From: Tuctoria greenei | Lineage: Eukaryota > Streptophyta > Magnoliopsida > Poales > Poaceae | Assembly (NCBI GenBank): GCA_036927565.1 | Contig: JAYESD010000012.1 | Span: forward strand, 2,232,001 to 2,296,000 | DNA length: 64,000 nt | Direction of reading: 5' to 3' | Shown: positions 1-10,617 of the stretch, in pieces | Layout: every line of letters begins with the position of its first letter | Numbering within the stretch: position 1 is the stretch's first letter | Made by a program: the position numbers and the translations under genes | Notes under the pieces: generated by a model | What the model was told of the DNA's origin: nothing | The model's input: the letters and a program-made list of their open reading frames with translations, nothing else | The model's database searches: none

Positions 1-431
1 ACACCGACGACATGGTCACGCTCTCTAGCGCGCACACCGTCGGCCGCTCCCACTGCTCGTCCTTCTCCGACCGCCTGCTGCCGCCTAACAACAACGCCTC
101 TGACGACAGCATGAACCCCATGCTCGCCGCCTCCCTCAGCCAGCAGTGCAACAGCAGCGGCGGCGGGGACCCGACGGTGGTGCAGGACGTCGTCACGCCC
201 AACAAGCTGGACAGCCAGTACTACTGGAACGTGCTCAACCACGACGTGCTGTTCGCGTCCGACGCCGCCCTGCTGGCGTCGAACCAGACGGCCGACATGG
301 TTTCCGCCAACGCGTTCACGCCGGGGTTGTGGGAGACCAAGTTCAAGGCGGCGATGGTGAAGATGGGCCTCGCCGGCATCAAGACTAGTGCCGACGGGGA
401 AATCAGAAAGAAGTGCTGGATGATCAACTAG
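1..431 (+). CDS. Class III peroxidase Prx1, C-terminal part (5' end outside window)
   Basis: This is the last exon of a secretory class III peroxidase (haem enzyme using H2O2 to oxidise phenolics in wall or vacuole). The readable frame starts at base 3 and runs to a TAG at 429-431. It contains the proximal haem-ligand region (SSAHTVGRSHC, with Ser where the family usually has Gly), the DLDNQYY-like segment (KLDSQYYWNV), and the terminal Cys just before the stop (KKCWMIN). The sequence resembles Prx4 (31846-33072) more than Prx2, for example in GRSHCSSFS and the MVKMG ... EIRK tail. The distal His and signal peptide lie before the window, so completeness cannot be judged. The visible part has no stop or frameshift. 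Confidence 0.93.
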   Translation, partial: TDDMVTLSSAHTVGRSHCSSFSDRLLPPNNNASDDSMNPMLAASLSQQCNSSGGGDPTVVQDVVTPNKLDSQYYWNVLNHDVLFASDAALLASNQTADMVSANAFTPGLWETKFKAAMVKMGLAGIKTSADGEIRKKCWMIN

Positions 432-1052
432 TTAGCTAATCAGCGAGTTGGTTGCTCGCGTACTCTTGCATTGCTACAAGATCGATACGCTGAACAAATC
501 CACACCACACTTTTATTTTTTATTTTTTTGAACAAATCGAATATATGTAGGACGTCATGTATACAGTTATTGATATTTTTCCACTACACCTGTATATGTT
601 CAATCTCACAATTCTTTTATAATAAATCAGTGAATTTACTCGTTTTTTACTGTAAGCTTTAAAGTTAGGTATGTTTCATTTCTTTACATGGAATTGTTTT
701 AGAGGAAACCAAAGCAGAAAACGAGCAGGAGTTACAGTGGCAAATGAACAGAGCGACAAACATTTGGTGACGGATGGAATATAGTTCTAGATACAGTTAC
801 ATTGTTGATAATATTACTATAATTAATTTATTAATTCTAGCTGATGTATGCGCCCACTTTTTAAATAAAATATGTTTTTGCAAAAAGCGAGCAAAAAAAA
901 AGGAAATCCTTGACGTCAAGCACCTGAAATCGGTGATCTGGTCAGGCGACGCGGTAGGCCGCCCATCATACTTTGAGATTTGTGCTCTCTTTGCTTTATC
1001 TTCTCTGGGTCCCGATTCCTCCCAACACTCCAAACAATATTCCTAACAGCGG

Positions 1053-1440
1053 CGTTGGTGGAGGACGGTTGCGCGGCTGCGGCCGGCGAGCGCGGGCACA
1101 ACGGCGGTCAGAGAGAGTGCGACAATGGCGGAGCGGAGCGGTGAGGGTGGAGCGGTGGCGACGACAACGTTGGTGCGGCTGTGCAGCGACGGCAGCAGCG
1201 CGACTGCTCAGCAGCTACGGTTGCGGCCGTCGCCACCATTGGCGGCAAGAAGGAGGTAATTTATAACTGTTAATATGTATTTATAATCCATAATTTGTTA
1301 ATATGTGGTTTGTAGGGTTATATTAATTGTAAAATATTCAAATAAAATAAATTTATGATTGATTAACCTATAGAACTAATGAATGGTTCATTACAAGATT
1401 AGTGATTAATGACAAAAATTAGCTGCTAATTACTCAGTGA
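1053..1440 (+). repeat. Direct repeat copy 1 (GC-rich head, AT-rich tail)
   Basis: A GC-rich segment (CGGTTGCGCGGCTGCGGCCG onward) is followed by an AT-rich tail reading GGGTTATATTAATTGTAAAA and TGCTAATTACTCAGTGA. The same order occurs at 2297-2652, and the tail recurs with more divergence at 57640-57893. Three copies with shared order point to an old dispersed element or duplicated promoter/first-exon fragment. Family unknown. Confidence 0.75.
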
Positions 1441-2296
1441 ATCCCCTGATTTAGTCTTTTTTACTTACTTTAATTTCTAAATAAGAATCAGAACTTATAT
1501 CAAGTGGGGATCAACCCAACACTTGATCTTCTTTACTTACGTAATTCACATAGCTCGTGCATTATGCTTATATTTGGGGTTATTGTCGCTTTACATCGTA
1601 AGTGGTAAAAGACTAACAAATTCCATAAGACTGAATCATTTTTACTTTTTTTACTGATAAAAAACTGACAACACGTAGTGAATCGTTAACGAAAATTGTT
1701 AATTATTCAACTACAGAAGGTAGAGAGAGATTATCAACCTCTCATCGTACCATACTCTCCCTGATCATGTCATTCTACTAATGATGACATTGTCTTATTT
1801 CATTAAGCTAATAACTTATTACTTATTATTCTTACAATCAAACTTAATAATGTTTGGGTTAGTTTTACCTTAACGAGACTACCTCATACAAACCACTTAA
1901 GTAAGGTTTACATTCTGTCCAACTTATACAGTGGTGTCTAAATTGATAATATCTAATAACTTAACTAACATACATCATTTTACTGAAATATTGAAGTATT
2001 CAATTCTTACTTGTATAAAAGCAAAGTCAATACTAATAATACATGTTATGAAAAGATCATAAACATGTACCTCTGAAATGTTTAATGCATTATTTTGAAT
2101 CTAAAACGTCGAATTAGGGAGAAAATAGTCAATGGAGAAAACTAAATTCAATTTCCCCCCTCGAAATATGGCCTTAATGACAATGCCATAATTTCAAAAA
2201 TATTTCGAGATCGATTCTAATGCGCTTCTCAAAATACTTAGTTTAGATAATAAATGTAAATACTTAGGCTAACAATCATACAATCGATTCTAATGC

Positions 2297-2652
2297 AGAG
2301 GACAGTCGCGCGGCTGCGGCCGACGAGCGCGGGCACGGCGGCGGCCGAAGAGAGTGCGACGACGGCGGAGCGGAGCGGTGAGGGTGGAGCAGCGACAACG
2401 GCAGCGGCGTGACCACTCAGCAGCGACGGCGGCGACTGTCGCCACCATCACCGACAAGGAGGAGGTAGTTGTTTTAACTGTTGATTCGTATTTGTAATCC
2501 ATATTTTTTTAATATGGGGTTTGTAGGGTTATATTAATTGTAAAATATTCAAATAAAATAAATATGTGATTTATTACCTACAGAGTTAACGAATGGTTAA
2601 TTACAAAATTAGTGATTAATGATAGTAATTAGCTGCTAATTACTCAGTGACT
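2297..2652 (+). repeat. Direct repeat copy 2
   Basis: This is the second copy of the 1053-1440 repeat, in the same orientation and about 1.24 kb downstream. Head and tail match closely, with small indels such as a shorter GC-rich section. The shared end is TGCTAATTACTCAGTGA, after which the two flanks diverge. Confidence 0.75.
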
Positions 2653-3110
2653 GGAATTTTCTTAAATTTCATACGCCTGACAAATAGACAGACCCAAAAA
2701 ATGTTTCAAAGAGGACCCAAACCTAACAGTATATATAAACATATGCTAGTTGCAGCACTGCCAGGTTGAACATTTCACCGGTCCGTATTCTAAAATAAAA
2801 GTTGAACGTTTCAGGGTGAAAAGATGATCGCACAGATCCTTTTCATAGATATTTAAACAGCAGCAGTATCACGCTACTGAGGGCGCAAATATACACAAGT
2901 TATAGGTCGACTCACATGCTATATCACGGACTTGATACGAACACCAAGCAAGATCCATGGCAATTCCATGTGATAATCTACCAACCGGTAGTTCGAGGGG
3001 GCAGCTAGCCTCCGGTCAACTGGAATTTAAGCAACTTGCAGTTGCTTAACGTGCCTGCCCCACGAAGCGCGGAGGACTGCCTGCATGCAGCCTCCCCAGG
3101 TAGCGCGAGC

Positions 3111-3117
3111 TATAAAT
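3111..3117 (+). promoter_or_regulatory. TATA box of Prx2
   Basis: TATAAAT lies 104 bases upstream of the Prx2 ATG, at a normal distance for a plant leader of about 70 bases. Prx4 has an equivalent box at the same relative place. Confidence 0.75.
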
Positions 3118-3214
3118 TTGCACCCCGTGCCTGATCTAGAGCACAGCAGACGACACCTCCACTCCATCAGCTGGGTCGAGAAAGAAGCCAGCAGCCGGGT
3201 GAGCGAAGAAGACG

Positions 3215-4445
3215 ATGGCTAAGCTGGGCGTGCTCATCACCTTGCTCGCGATCTTTGGGCCCGTGGCGAGCCAGCTGCAGGGAGGCACCTACACCTGCTT
3301 CAGTGGCTGGCTGAAGGTCCCAGTCCTGGGCCCCCTGTTGTGTCCTCGAGGCTCAACGCCAAACCCTCCTCTACCGAGCCTTGCTCCCTCGGGGTCAGGC
3401 CTCAGCTACGGCTACTACGACAATAGTGACAGCAGCTCGTCGTACTGCCCTAGCGCGGAGGGGCTCGTTAAGCAGGCCGTGGAGGACGCCGTCTACCGAG
3501 ACCGTGGCATCGGTGCAGGGCTCATCCGTCTCTTCTTCCACGACTGCTTCGTCCGGGTAAAACAACAATGACATACAGTACTCCGTATTAGTATTAAGCA
3601 TGCAGTTTGTTTTAATTTATTCATCTTGGATTAATCGAAGCTTCTAAATGTTCGGTTTCGATATGACGATCGTCATGCGGTTTATTATGCAGGGGTGCGA
3701 TGCTTCCGTTCTCCTGAACACGACCGCCTCCAAGAACGACGATACGGAGAGGGAAGGCCCGCCGAACAAGAACAGCCTGCGCGGGTTCGAGGTGATCGAC
3801 GCGGCGAAGGCGGCGATCGAGGCCGCCTGCCCGGGCAAAGTCTCGTGCGCCGACGTCGTCGCCTTCGCCGCCCGCGACGCGTCGACCGTGCTCAGCGGCG
3901 GCAGAATCAAGATGAACATGCCGGGCGGCCGCCGCGACGGGCGCGAGTCGTTCGCCAGCGAGACCGACCAGCTGCCCGGGCCGTTCTCCGGCCTCGCGGA
4001 CCTCCAGGCCGGCTTCCGCGCCAAGGGGCTCACCTCCGACGAGATGGTCACCCTCTCCGGCGCGCACACCATCGGCAACGCGCGCTGCGCCTTCTTCTCC
4101 AACCGCCTGCCGCCCAACCCCACGACCATGGACGCCGCCTTCGCCGCCAAGCTCAAGGACGCGTGCACGACCGGCGCCGAGACCAGGGTGGATCAAGACT
4201 ACCAGACCCCCGACGTCCTCGACAGCAAGTACTACGACAACGTGCTGGACGGGAAAGCGTTGTTCGACTCGGACGACGCGCTCAGAACGGTGGGCGAGGT
4301 GGAAGTGAACGCGAAGAATCCAGAGACGTGGGAGAGGAAGTTCGAGAAAGCCATGGAGAATATGGGCAAGATCATCGACGTCAGGAGCAGTACTGGAGGC
4401 GAGATCAGAAGGACATGCTGGAAAGTCAAAGATGCTGGATATTAG
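3215..4445 (+). CDS. Class III peroxidase Prx2, complete, two exons
   Basis: Secreted haem peroxidase: H2O2-dependent oxidation of phenolic substrates in cell wall or vacuole. Exon 1 is 3215-3556, the GT-AG intron is 3557-3692, and exon 2 is 3693-4445, giving 364 residues. The phase-0 intron falls between FHDCFVR and GCDASVLL, a position shared with Prx4. Residues 1-19 form a signal peptide. Residues about 20-62 are an unusual Pro-rich extension with two extra Cys before the usual start of the mature fold. Distal Arg105 and His109 lie in RLFFHDCF; proximal His239 lies in LSGAHTIG. The protein ends near the final conserved Cys (RRTCWKV). Reading through the intron would break the fold, so splicing is inferred. 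A TATA box and an AATAAA signal support an intact gene. It is the closest relative of pseudogene Prx3. Confidence 0.95.
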
Positions 4446-4553
4446 CCTCGTTTCCTACTATACATAACATACCAATAATGTTGGTTTACTCACACTACAA
4501 ATCTGCAGCAGCTCTTCTAGTACGACGATGTCATTTTGTTGTTTCTTATCGTT

Positions 4554-4559
4554 AATAAA
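4554..4559 (+). terminator. Polyadenylation signal of Prx2
   Basis: AATAAA lies about 110 bases after the stop codon in a 3' UTR that is conserved in Prx3 (AATAAA at 31125-31130). Homology between the two 3' flanks stops just before the LTR fragment at 4602. Confidence 0.7.
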
Positions 4560-4601
4560 TGGAATCAGCAAACATATTTACATAATCCTGGCCTCTGCGT
4601 G

Positions 4602-5051
4602 TGTCGAAGTGTTTGCTACGACACTTCCCCCGGACCCGCCGAGAAGCAGTCTGCGGAGGTTCTTTTATGGTTAGAGCACACAGAGATCAAGATCAAGATG
4701 ATGACACCATAGATTTACGTGGTTCGGGCCGCTTGAGCGTAACACGCTACTCCACGGGGTTTTTGTGTTGTTGTATTGTGCGAGTATGTTCGCTAGCCAG
4801 TTGGGATCGGGTCCAATTAGCCTGGCCCTCCCCTCCTGAGTTCGTGTGGTACAACCCTTTTATAGTTCTAAGGACTAACCATTACAAAGCTTGTCTGGCC
4901 CGACATATGGCCCTGGCGTATTTGATGACCTCATACACTGTCTAAGGGTATTAAGTATAATTAATAGTGTGATAACATGCCTTCATGGCAGCGTTACCCC
5001 TATTAACGGTGCACTGATAACGTGTCAATAATGACACGTGTTAATGACACG
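4602..5051 (-). mobile_element. Truncated LTR of Tat-like Gypsy family (LTR1)
   Basis: The fragment begins TGTCGAAG and carries the family's LTR landmarks: GATTTACGTGGTTCGGGCCG, CTACTCCACGGGG, and the reversed TATA region (CCTTTTATAGT), followed by the AT-rich TTAATGACAC zone. It stops in mid-LTR where LTR2 begins at 5052. It matches the reverse complement of the LTRs at 39922 and 51999, so the source element ran on the minus strand. The rest of this copy is missing. Confidence 0.75.
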
Positions 5052-5900
5052 TGTGGGAGGCTGGTTTCGGCAATTCTCCCGGTACTACCGTTGGCAGCCC
5101 GCGGAGTTTCTTAGTTCGATTAGGGCGCGCAGAGATTCAGAGAAGGATGGCGACTTGACACGAGGATTTACGTGGTTTGGGCCGCCTGAACGTAATACCC
5201 TACTCCACGGGTGTGTGTTGTTCTTGTATTGAGCGTCTGAGCGCTTGTGTGTGAGAGACCAGAGTGTCCGGAAGAGTCTCCCATGTATCACTCGGTCAGT
5301 CCTTTTATAGTACAAGGACTGGCCATTACATCATCAGCCTGACCCGACATGTGGCCCTGACGATTACTGATGCTTAATACACAGTTAATGTGCTTAATTA
5401 TCCTTAATAGCGTGATAACGCCCTTTAATGGTAGCATTACTGGTATTAAGGGTCATCCGATCGTGTGTCATTAAGATATCATTAATAACACATAATCAGG
5501 TCTTGAAGTCTTTAATGTCCCTTGAAGGTCCGAGCCGTTGAAGGTTCACCAATCTGTCTGTTGAGGTTGAAGGTCTGGCGGTTGGACGCGTCGCAGCTCT
5601 GGAGCTTACCGTCTTGGACGAGTAGGTCCGGTGCTGTTGTAGACGTGTCGGTACCGGAGCTTCCCTCTGTCGGAGGTTAGGTCCGGGGTGTCACACAGGT
5701 ATCCAGTCTGGTGCTTTACCTGTACGGAATGTAGCTCCGGTTTTAAGATACACGTGGCGGCACTGGGACTAACCATAGGAGGGAGGCAGGTCCGGTTCCG
5801 AGTGGCACATGGGGCCTTCAGAGGTCTTCAACTCAAATAGGTGGAGTTCCTTTGCACTCTTTGTAGTTCCATGGGGTATCCGGTATGCAGGATACCAACA
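5052..5900 (-). mobile_element. 3' LTR of a second copy (LTR2), inserted into LTR1
   Basis: This is a full-length LTR of about 849 bp. It starts TGTGGGAGG (slightly altered TG terminus) and ends GATACCAACA. It carries the shared motifs GATTTACGTGGTTTGGGCCG and CTACTCCACGGG, and a reversed TATA region near 5300. It is followed by GTGGCCCCCTGGGCCCACC, the reverse complement of the polypurine tract that precedes the 3' LTR in this family. The matching 5' LTR is not in the window. Confidence 0.78.
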
Positions 5901-6142
5901 GTGGCCCCCTGGGCCCACCTCTAGGAGAGACCTTTTGAGATTAAGTCATTATGCCGGAGGTGGGTCCATCTTTCGATTTATGCGTCGTGTCTTCAAGGGT
6001 TTTTGGATGTGCCGTTGAGGTGGTGGTTCGCAGTTAAACCATCATCGCGTGGCATCTTCAGGATGCGACCGGTGAGATCTGCGCGTGCGGATCTCACACA
6101 ATTGAAGGTCGCTGGTTCTCGATACGAAAAACATATCGGTTC
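5901..6142 (-). mobile_element. 3' internal fragment of the LTR2 element, with polypurine tract
   Basis: This short internal stretch matches 7025-7260 and 40754-40990. It includes the polypurine tract (reverse complement at about 5901-5915) and the segment CAATTGAAGGTCGCTGGTTC. It is cut at 6142/6143 by LTR3, which marks a nested insertion. Confidence 0.72.
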
Positions 6143-7024
6143 TGTCGGTGTTTGGATCCGGCAGATCTCCCGATACTACTGTTGGTAGATCGCGGAGTTG
6201 TAGTTCGGTAATGGGCGCACAGAGATTCAAGAAGGTGAATGGCAAGTGGACACAGAGATTTACGTGGTTCGGGCCGCCTGAGCGTAATACCCTACTCCAC
6301 GGGATGTGTTGGTGTTGTATTGAGCGTGTGAGTCTAGAAGAAGCTCCAGAAGAAGAAGCTTGCCTAGGTCAGGGAGTCCAGAAGAGGTCTGGACTGGTCC
6401 CTTGTGTATTGTCGACTAGTCCTTTTATAGTACAAGGATTGGTCGTTACACCGTTAGCGTGGCCTGACACGTGGCCCCGACGGTTACACATGCTTGATAC
6501 ACATTAATGAGGTTAATTATCCTTAATAGCTCGGTAACGGGCCTTAACAGTGTTGTTACTGGTATTAAGGGCCACCCGATTGTGTGTCATTAATATGGCA
6601 TTAATGACACTTAATCGGGTCTTGAAGTCTTTGATTGCTCCTTGAAGGTTCGGAGCCATTGGGGGTCCACCAGCCTGATTGTTGAAGTTGAAGGTCTGGC
6701 GGTTCGGCCACGTAGCAGCTTTGGAGCTTACCGTCGTGGACGGATAGGTCCGGTGCTGTTGGACACGTGTCGGCACTGGAGCTTCCCTCTGTCAGGGGTT
6801 AGGTCCGGGGGTGCCATACCGGTATCTAGTCTGGAGCTTTCCCATGTGTGGGCGATAGCTCCGGTCTTATGATACACGTGGCGGCCCTGAGACTAACCAT
6901 GTCGGGGAAGCAGGTCCGGTTACGCCTGACATGTGGGGCCTTCGGAGGTCTTCAAATCTGTTAGATGTAGTTTTCTTGTGATCTTTGCAATCTCAAGGGG
7001 TATCCGGTACGTAGGGTACCGATA
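6143..7024 (-). mobile_element. 3' LTR of a third nested copy (LTR3)
   Basis: This 882 bp LTR starts TGTCGGTGTTTGG and ends GGTACCGATA, again followed by the reversed polypurine tract GTGGCCCCCTGGGCCCACC. Internal landmarks match the family: the GATTTACGTGGTTCGGGCCG block, CTACTCCACGGG, a reversed CTATAAAAGG near 6421-6430, and several GGAGCTT/AGCTCCGG motifs. The flanking bases GGTTC at 6138-6142 would be one copy of its target duplication. The partner copy is lost. Confidence 0.78.
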
Positions 7025-8530
7025 GTGGCCCCCTGGGCCCACCTCTGGGAGAGACCTTTTGGATGAAGTCATTCTGCCGGAGGTGGGTCCATTCTTCGGT
7101 TTTTGAGCCGTGTCTTCAAGGGTCTTCGGATGTGCCGTTGGCGATAGTTTGCAGTTAAACCACCGCCGCGTCGCATATCCTGGATGCGGCCGGCGAGATC
7201 TTAGCACGTGGATCTCACGCAATTGAAGGTCGTTGGTTCCCGATACGAAAATCGTATCGGTTTCGCGCGCCTTGTCAGGCTGCCACTTTCGGGTTTCCCG
7301 CCTTTCATGATGACAACCGTTCGCCTGGGTAAGGACCACGACTTGATCGTCGGGGTGGCCCCGGGCCCCTTTGTCATTGGCAGGGTGAAATTTTTGACTG
7401 GTATCATCGACTCCTCTGCAGTTTCCATCCAAGCGTTGCGGGGGCTTACTTAAGAAGGAGAGCACGCACCGTTTGGGGGTTCTTTACGCCTTTCATTCGA
7501 ACTTGCACTCAAATCCTCCAAACTTTTGCTTGTTTTCCATCTCTTGCCCCACTGTGTCGCGATGGAGTTGGGTCTCCGCCATAGCCGACTGAAGACTGAC
7601 AGTGGTTTGAAGAAGGTCCCGACCCTCATGGGGTGGTCCCCTCACTTCTTCAACCACTTGGTCCGCGCCGACAAGCTTCCGTTCGAGAAGGAACACGCCG
7701 GAGACATGGTGTACTTCTCTGCGTACGCCATGGTGGGACTGATCCCACCTATCTCCTCTTTTTTCTTGATGTTGCTAGACTTCTATGGTCTGCAGCCGTA
7801 CCACCTTGGTCCCCACTCCATTCTCCTGGTGTCGATCTTTGTCCACTTCTGCGAGATGTGGGTGGGCATCCCCCCTCTGCGTTGAGCTCTTCTGCACCTT
7901 CTTCATTGTCCACCCTACTGGAAGGAGTGAAGAGTATCTTGGCTTCTACTATTTTGTGAAGCGCAAGAAGTGTCCGTTCAAGTACTTGCGGTCGTTCCCT
8001 TCTGGGAAGTGGGACGACTGGAAAAAGGATTGGATCGTCATCAGGGTGGAGGAGCACGAGAAGCTAGAGCTGCCCGAAGGCCTCCCCAACGTCGACACTG
8101 CAGCTTGGAGTGAAGCTCCGGTGTTGTCGAACGCCTTCAACCCTGCTCTTACCAGGATCCGCCAATGCGTGGAAGGAGGGGTGACTCCTCAGGCGGTGTT
8201 CTGTAACTTCCTGGTCAACAGGTGGGCTCCGTTGAAGAGGAGGGAGAAGCTTGCTTGGGCTCTCAACAGTGTGTTGGACGACGACCGGATTGAGACCGGT
8301 TTGAAGTCCAACATGGAGGGTGCAACTTTGGAGTTTTGCCTCAAGAAGTTTCAGCACGGCATCAACATCAAAGGTGACGACTTGACTCCGCCAGCAGCTT
8401 TTCTCCCTCTGAACATGGAGGCGGAGTTCAGCAGGGAGCTCCAGCGGACGATGCCGGTGCTTGATGACCTTGGTGTCGTTGAGAGGCGTTTGATCACCGG
8501 GTTGGTGATCTCCAGAGCTTCTGAGGGCGG
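7025..8530 (-). mobile_element. 3' internal remnant of the LTR3 element
   Basis: This is internal sequence of the Gypsy element between its 3' LTR and the CACTA border. It is colinear with 40754-42240 of the full-length copy, and includes the family's antisense gene from about 7562. Homology to the full-length copy ends near 8530, where CACTA-associated sequence starts. gag, pol and the 5' LTR of this copy are absent. Confidence 0.75.
7562..8530 (+). pseudogene. Antisense-gene fragment of the Gypsy family (PF04195-like)
   Basis: The reading frame starts with ATG at 7562 (MELGLRHSRLKTD) and is homologous to the plus-strand gene at 41284-44737, which lies antisense to gag-pol in the full-length element. 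The N-terminal part reads to about 7880. A frameshift there (frame of MWVGIPPLR) moves the homologous reading to the frame that continues CVELFCTFF onward to about 8530, where homology ends. The family is annotated in plants as 'putative gypsy type transposon' protein. Only the N-terminal domain is present; the repeat region and coiled coil are missing. Confidence 0.75.
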
Positions 8531-8639
8531 TCCCCCTGGAAGTGACGAGGGCGAAGATCGGCGGCGACGGCGAAGCTCGGCGGCGATGGCGGCAAACACT
8601 TGGCGGCAAACGAAATTTTGGCAGCCTAACGGCGTCTAA

Positions 8640-8880
8640 GTGTTTCGCCCGGGTTAGGTTTTCCTAATGCTGCCGAGGGTTATATATAGACTCCCATTTT
8701 CTCAGGCGGATTTTAAGTACCGACCGCCTGAGAAGATGGTTACCTTAGGCGGGTTTTACTTACCAACCGCCTGAGAAGATAGGATTATCTCAGGCGGTTG
8801 GTAAGTAAAACCCGCCTGAGATAAACTTCTTCTCAGGCGGTTATTAAGTACCAACCGCCTGTGAAAATATTTACTTCTTC
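8640..8880. repeat. CACTA subterminal repeat block 1 with minus-strand TATA
   Basis: Alternating direct and inverted copies of a 10-12 bp core (CTCAGGCGGTT / AACCGCCTGAG) are separated by TAAGTA-type spacers, at least seven copies in 8700-8875. A TATATATA motif at 8682-8690, which reads as a minus-strand TATA box, adjoins the block. Such repeats bind the element-encoded protein in En/Spm systems; binding here is inferred. Confidence 0.7.
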
Positions 8881-9580
8881 TTAATTAACATTCTTGATTA
8901 AATGTGGGTCCTTTAAAAAGGCAAAATTCCACTTTCTTGTAATATTATTGATAAGTAAAGGTTACCATTAAATTTTACTTCATAAATCCTTTGAAATTGG
9001 TCAGAACATAAAAACATACAACAAATGCTATTTTTAATTTTTATATCTTGATGAATATAATGCTTTTTTCATTTATTTTTTAGTAGACATTTTTACTCAT
9101 CACACCAACCTCTATGAATTTTTTCAGATTTTTTTAAATTTTTTTTAATCAATGTGTGTTCATAATTTGATGAATGCCTCATATGTATATGATCATTTAG
9201 TTAGAATGATGGATAATTTGAAGTTTGACATGTTGGAATGCTTTTAAAACAAATTAACAAAATTCATACATGTATAAATGATACAAATATGTTCATACAA
9301 ATAAATTTGAGTGAAGGATCTTTTTTTATGAGATACACAAATGTGAATAATATGTGAGTAGAAATTAATTTGATATTTACTAAAACATTACAATGTCAGC
9401 TATACAAGTTTTAAAATATTTTGCTCAGGTGGTAGGTGTTAGTTTTATACAAATGTAGAAGAAAGAATCATCGAATTTGGACACAATTTGCAGAATCTAA
9501 ACATGTTTGAGTATTTATATTAGAATCAAAATAAAAAAGAAACAAGGGATAAGGAAACTGAAGAACAGTATCGGGCATTA
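8881..9580 (+). repeat. 0.7 kb AT-rich CACTA unit, copy A
   Basis: The unit starts with AATGTGGGTCCTTTAAAAAG and ends with AACAGTATCGGGCATTATCT just before the next subterminal repeats. Two more copies lie at 10752-11445 and 11530-12237, and a fourth lies in CACTA-2 (35130-35830). The copies share nearly every base apart from small indels. No coding frame is conserved. Confidence 0.85.
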
Positions 9581-9700
9581 TCTCAGGCGGTTGGTAAGTA
9601 ACACCCGCCTGAGATAAACTTCTTCTCAGGCGGTTGTTAAGTAAAACCCGCTTGAGAAAAATTTAAACACCGCCTGTGAAAAACGGACGCCTACATAAAG
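9581..9700 (+). promoter_or_regulatory. Subterminal repeats plus promoter cassette for the poly-Glu ORF
   Basis: Three or four repeat cores are followed by GCCTGTGAAAAACGGACGCC and the TATA-like TACATAAAGACCCCTCACC. The same cassette, with a better TATA, lies at 12471, 28621 and 35945, each time upstream of a transcribed-looking leader. Confidence 0.6.
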
Positions 9701-9904
9701 ACCCCTCACCTACGGACGTGTCGACGTCCGTACGCGACCTTTCTTTTCCCCGAGGTGCGACCTTTCAATGCGCGGTAAACCAACTACTCGACGCGGCCCT
9801 TATTAAAGACGCGTCATCACCCTTTTGTTCTCCACAAGCGTGTCGCTCACTTTGAATCCTCTTCTTTTCTTCGTCTTCCTCCGCTCCGACGACCCAACAC
9901 CACT

Positions 9905-10363
9905 ATGGCCGACCTTCCGCCGCCAAGCCCTCCGAGGGAGCCACCTTACAAGAAACAATGTTGCAGCACCCCCGAGAGGATCAACACCCAGCAGCGCCTC
10001 CTCATGGCGCGAGAGGCGTACAACAATATGTCTCGCGCCATGAGTGCCTTGGGGCTGGGTACCCTTCCAGAGTATCCTGGAATGGGTACTACCGTCGGCC
10101 ACTACCTCTATGCCCTCACGGGTGTGGCTGATCGTCTCGACATTCTGTTCGCGACGATGGTCCAGGTTCTTGGCCCCGAGGGCCGCATAACGCTGGTGGA
10201 GGCGACGGCTAGCAACCTCGTTCTCGGGGTTGCACCACCGGTGCAGCTGGTGCAATCGGTCCTGTCTCCTATTGCACCGGCGCCAGAGTCGCCGCCGGAG
10301 GACGAGGAGGAGGAGGAGGAGGAGGAGGAGGAGGAGGAGGAGGAGGAGGAGGAAGAGGAGTAG
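9905..10363 (+). CDS. Unidentified CACTA-internal ORF with poly-Glu tail, 152 aa
   Basis: This open frame starts at ATG 9905 in a good plant context (CACTATGGCC) and has no interruption. Residues 1-25 are Pro-rich and basic (PPSPPREPPYKKQ). Residues about 30-115 look like a folded helical domain (LMAREAYNNMSRAMSALGLG, then HYLYALTGVADRLD). Residues about 125-152 are a run of Glu encoded by a GAG microsatellite. It lies downstream of a promoter cassette shared with other CACTA genes and before the next repeat block. I do not recognise the family. It could be a captured host fragment or an accessory CACTA protein; the acidic tail may be an expansion artefact. Confidence 0.5.
   Translation: MADLPPPSPPREPPYKKQCCSTPERINTQQRLLMAREAYNNMSRAMSALGLGTLPEYPGMGTTVGHYLYALTGVADRLDILFATMVQVLGPEGRITLVEATASNLVLGVAPPVQLVQSVLSPIAPAPESPPEDEEEEEEEEEEEEEEEEEEE
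10303..10360 (+). repeat. GAG trinucleotide microsatellite
   Basis: About 19 near-perfect GAG units (one GAA) lie in frame inside the ORF at 9905-10363 and encode poly-Glu. Length polymorphism is expected. Confidence 0.9.
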
Positions 10364-10617
10364 GAGTAGAAGTAGGATTTAATTAGTTTTTCTTTGTTGT
10401 TTTTAGTTGCTTCTGTTTTGTAAATATTGTTAATGAATGAAATCTATCTTTGTTCATCTATGTGATTGAATATTACTTATGTATCTTGTGTGTTCTTTTG
10501 TGAGATGTGTAATTGAATATTGTTAATCAATGAGTATCTTGTGTGTTCTTCAACTGTGTGAATGAATGAATAAATGTGTAGTGTGTTCATCGTGTTCCTC
10601 AAACTCGGGTATCATAA

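Larger units (their letters stand above)
432..3110. other. Intergenic spacer Prx1-Prx2
   Basis: This is AT-rich DNA with two GC-rich islands that are copies of one repeat (1053-1440 and 2297-2652). Short open frames across the islands differ between strands and are not conserved between the copies, so I do not call a gene. The part between the copies (about 1441-2296) is AT-rich and shows no recognisable feature. The last 150 bases lead into the Prx2 promoter. Confidence 0.7.

Noticed and set aside
3621..4196. Long open frames on the minus strand across peroxidase exon 2 (also 30345-31041 and 32464-32709)
   Set aside because: They are shadows of GC-rich coding sequence. They have no domain and their frames depend on the codon bias of the plus-strand gene.
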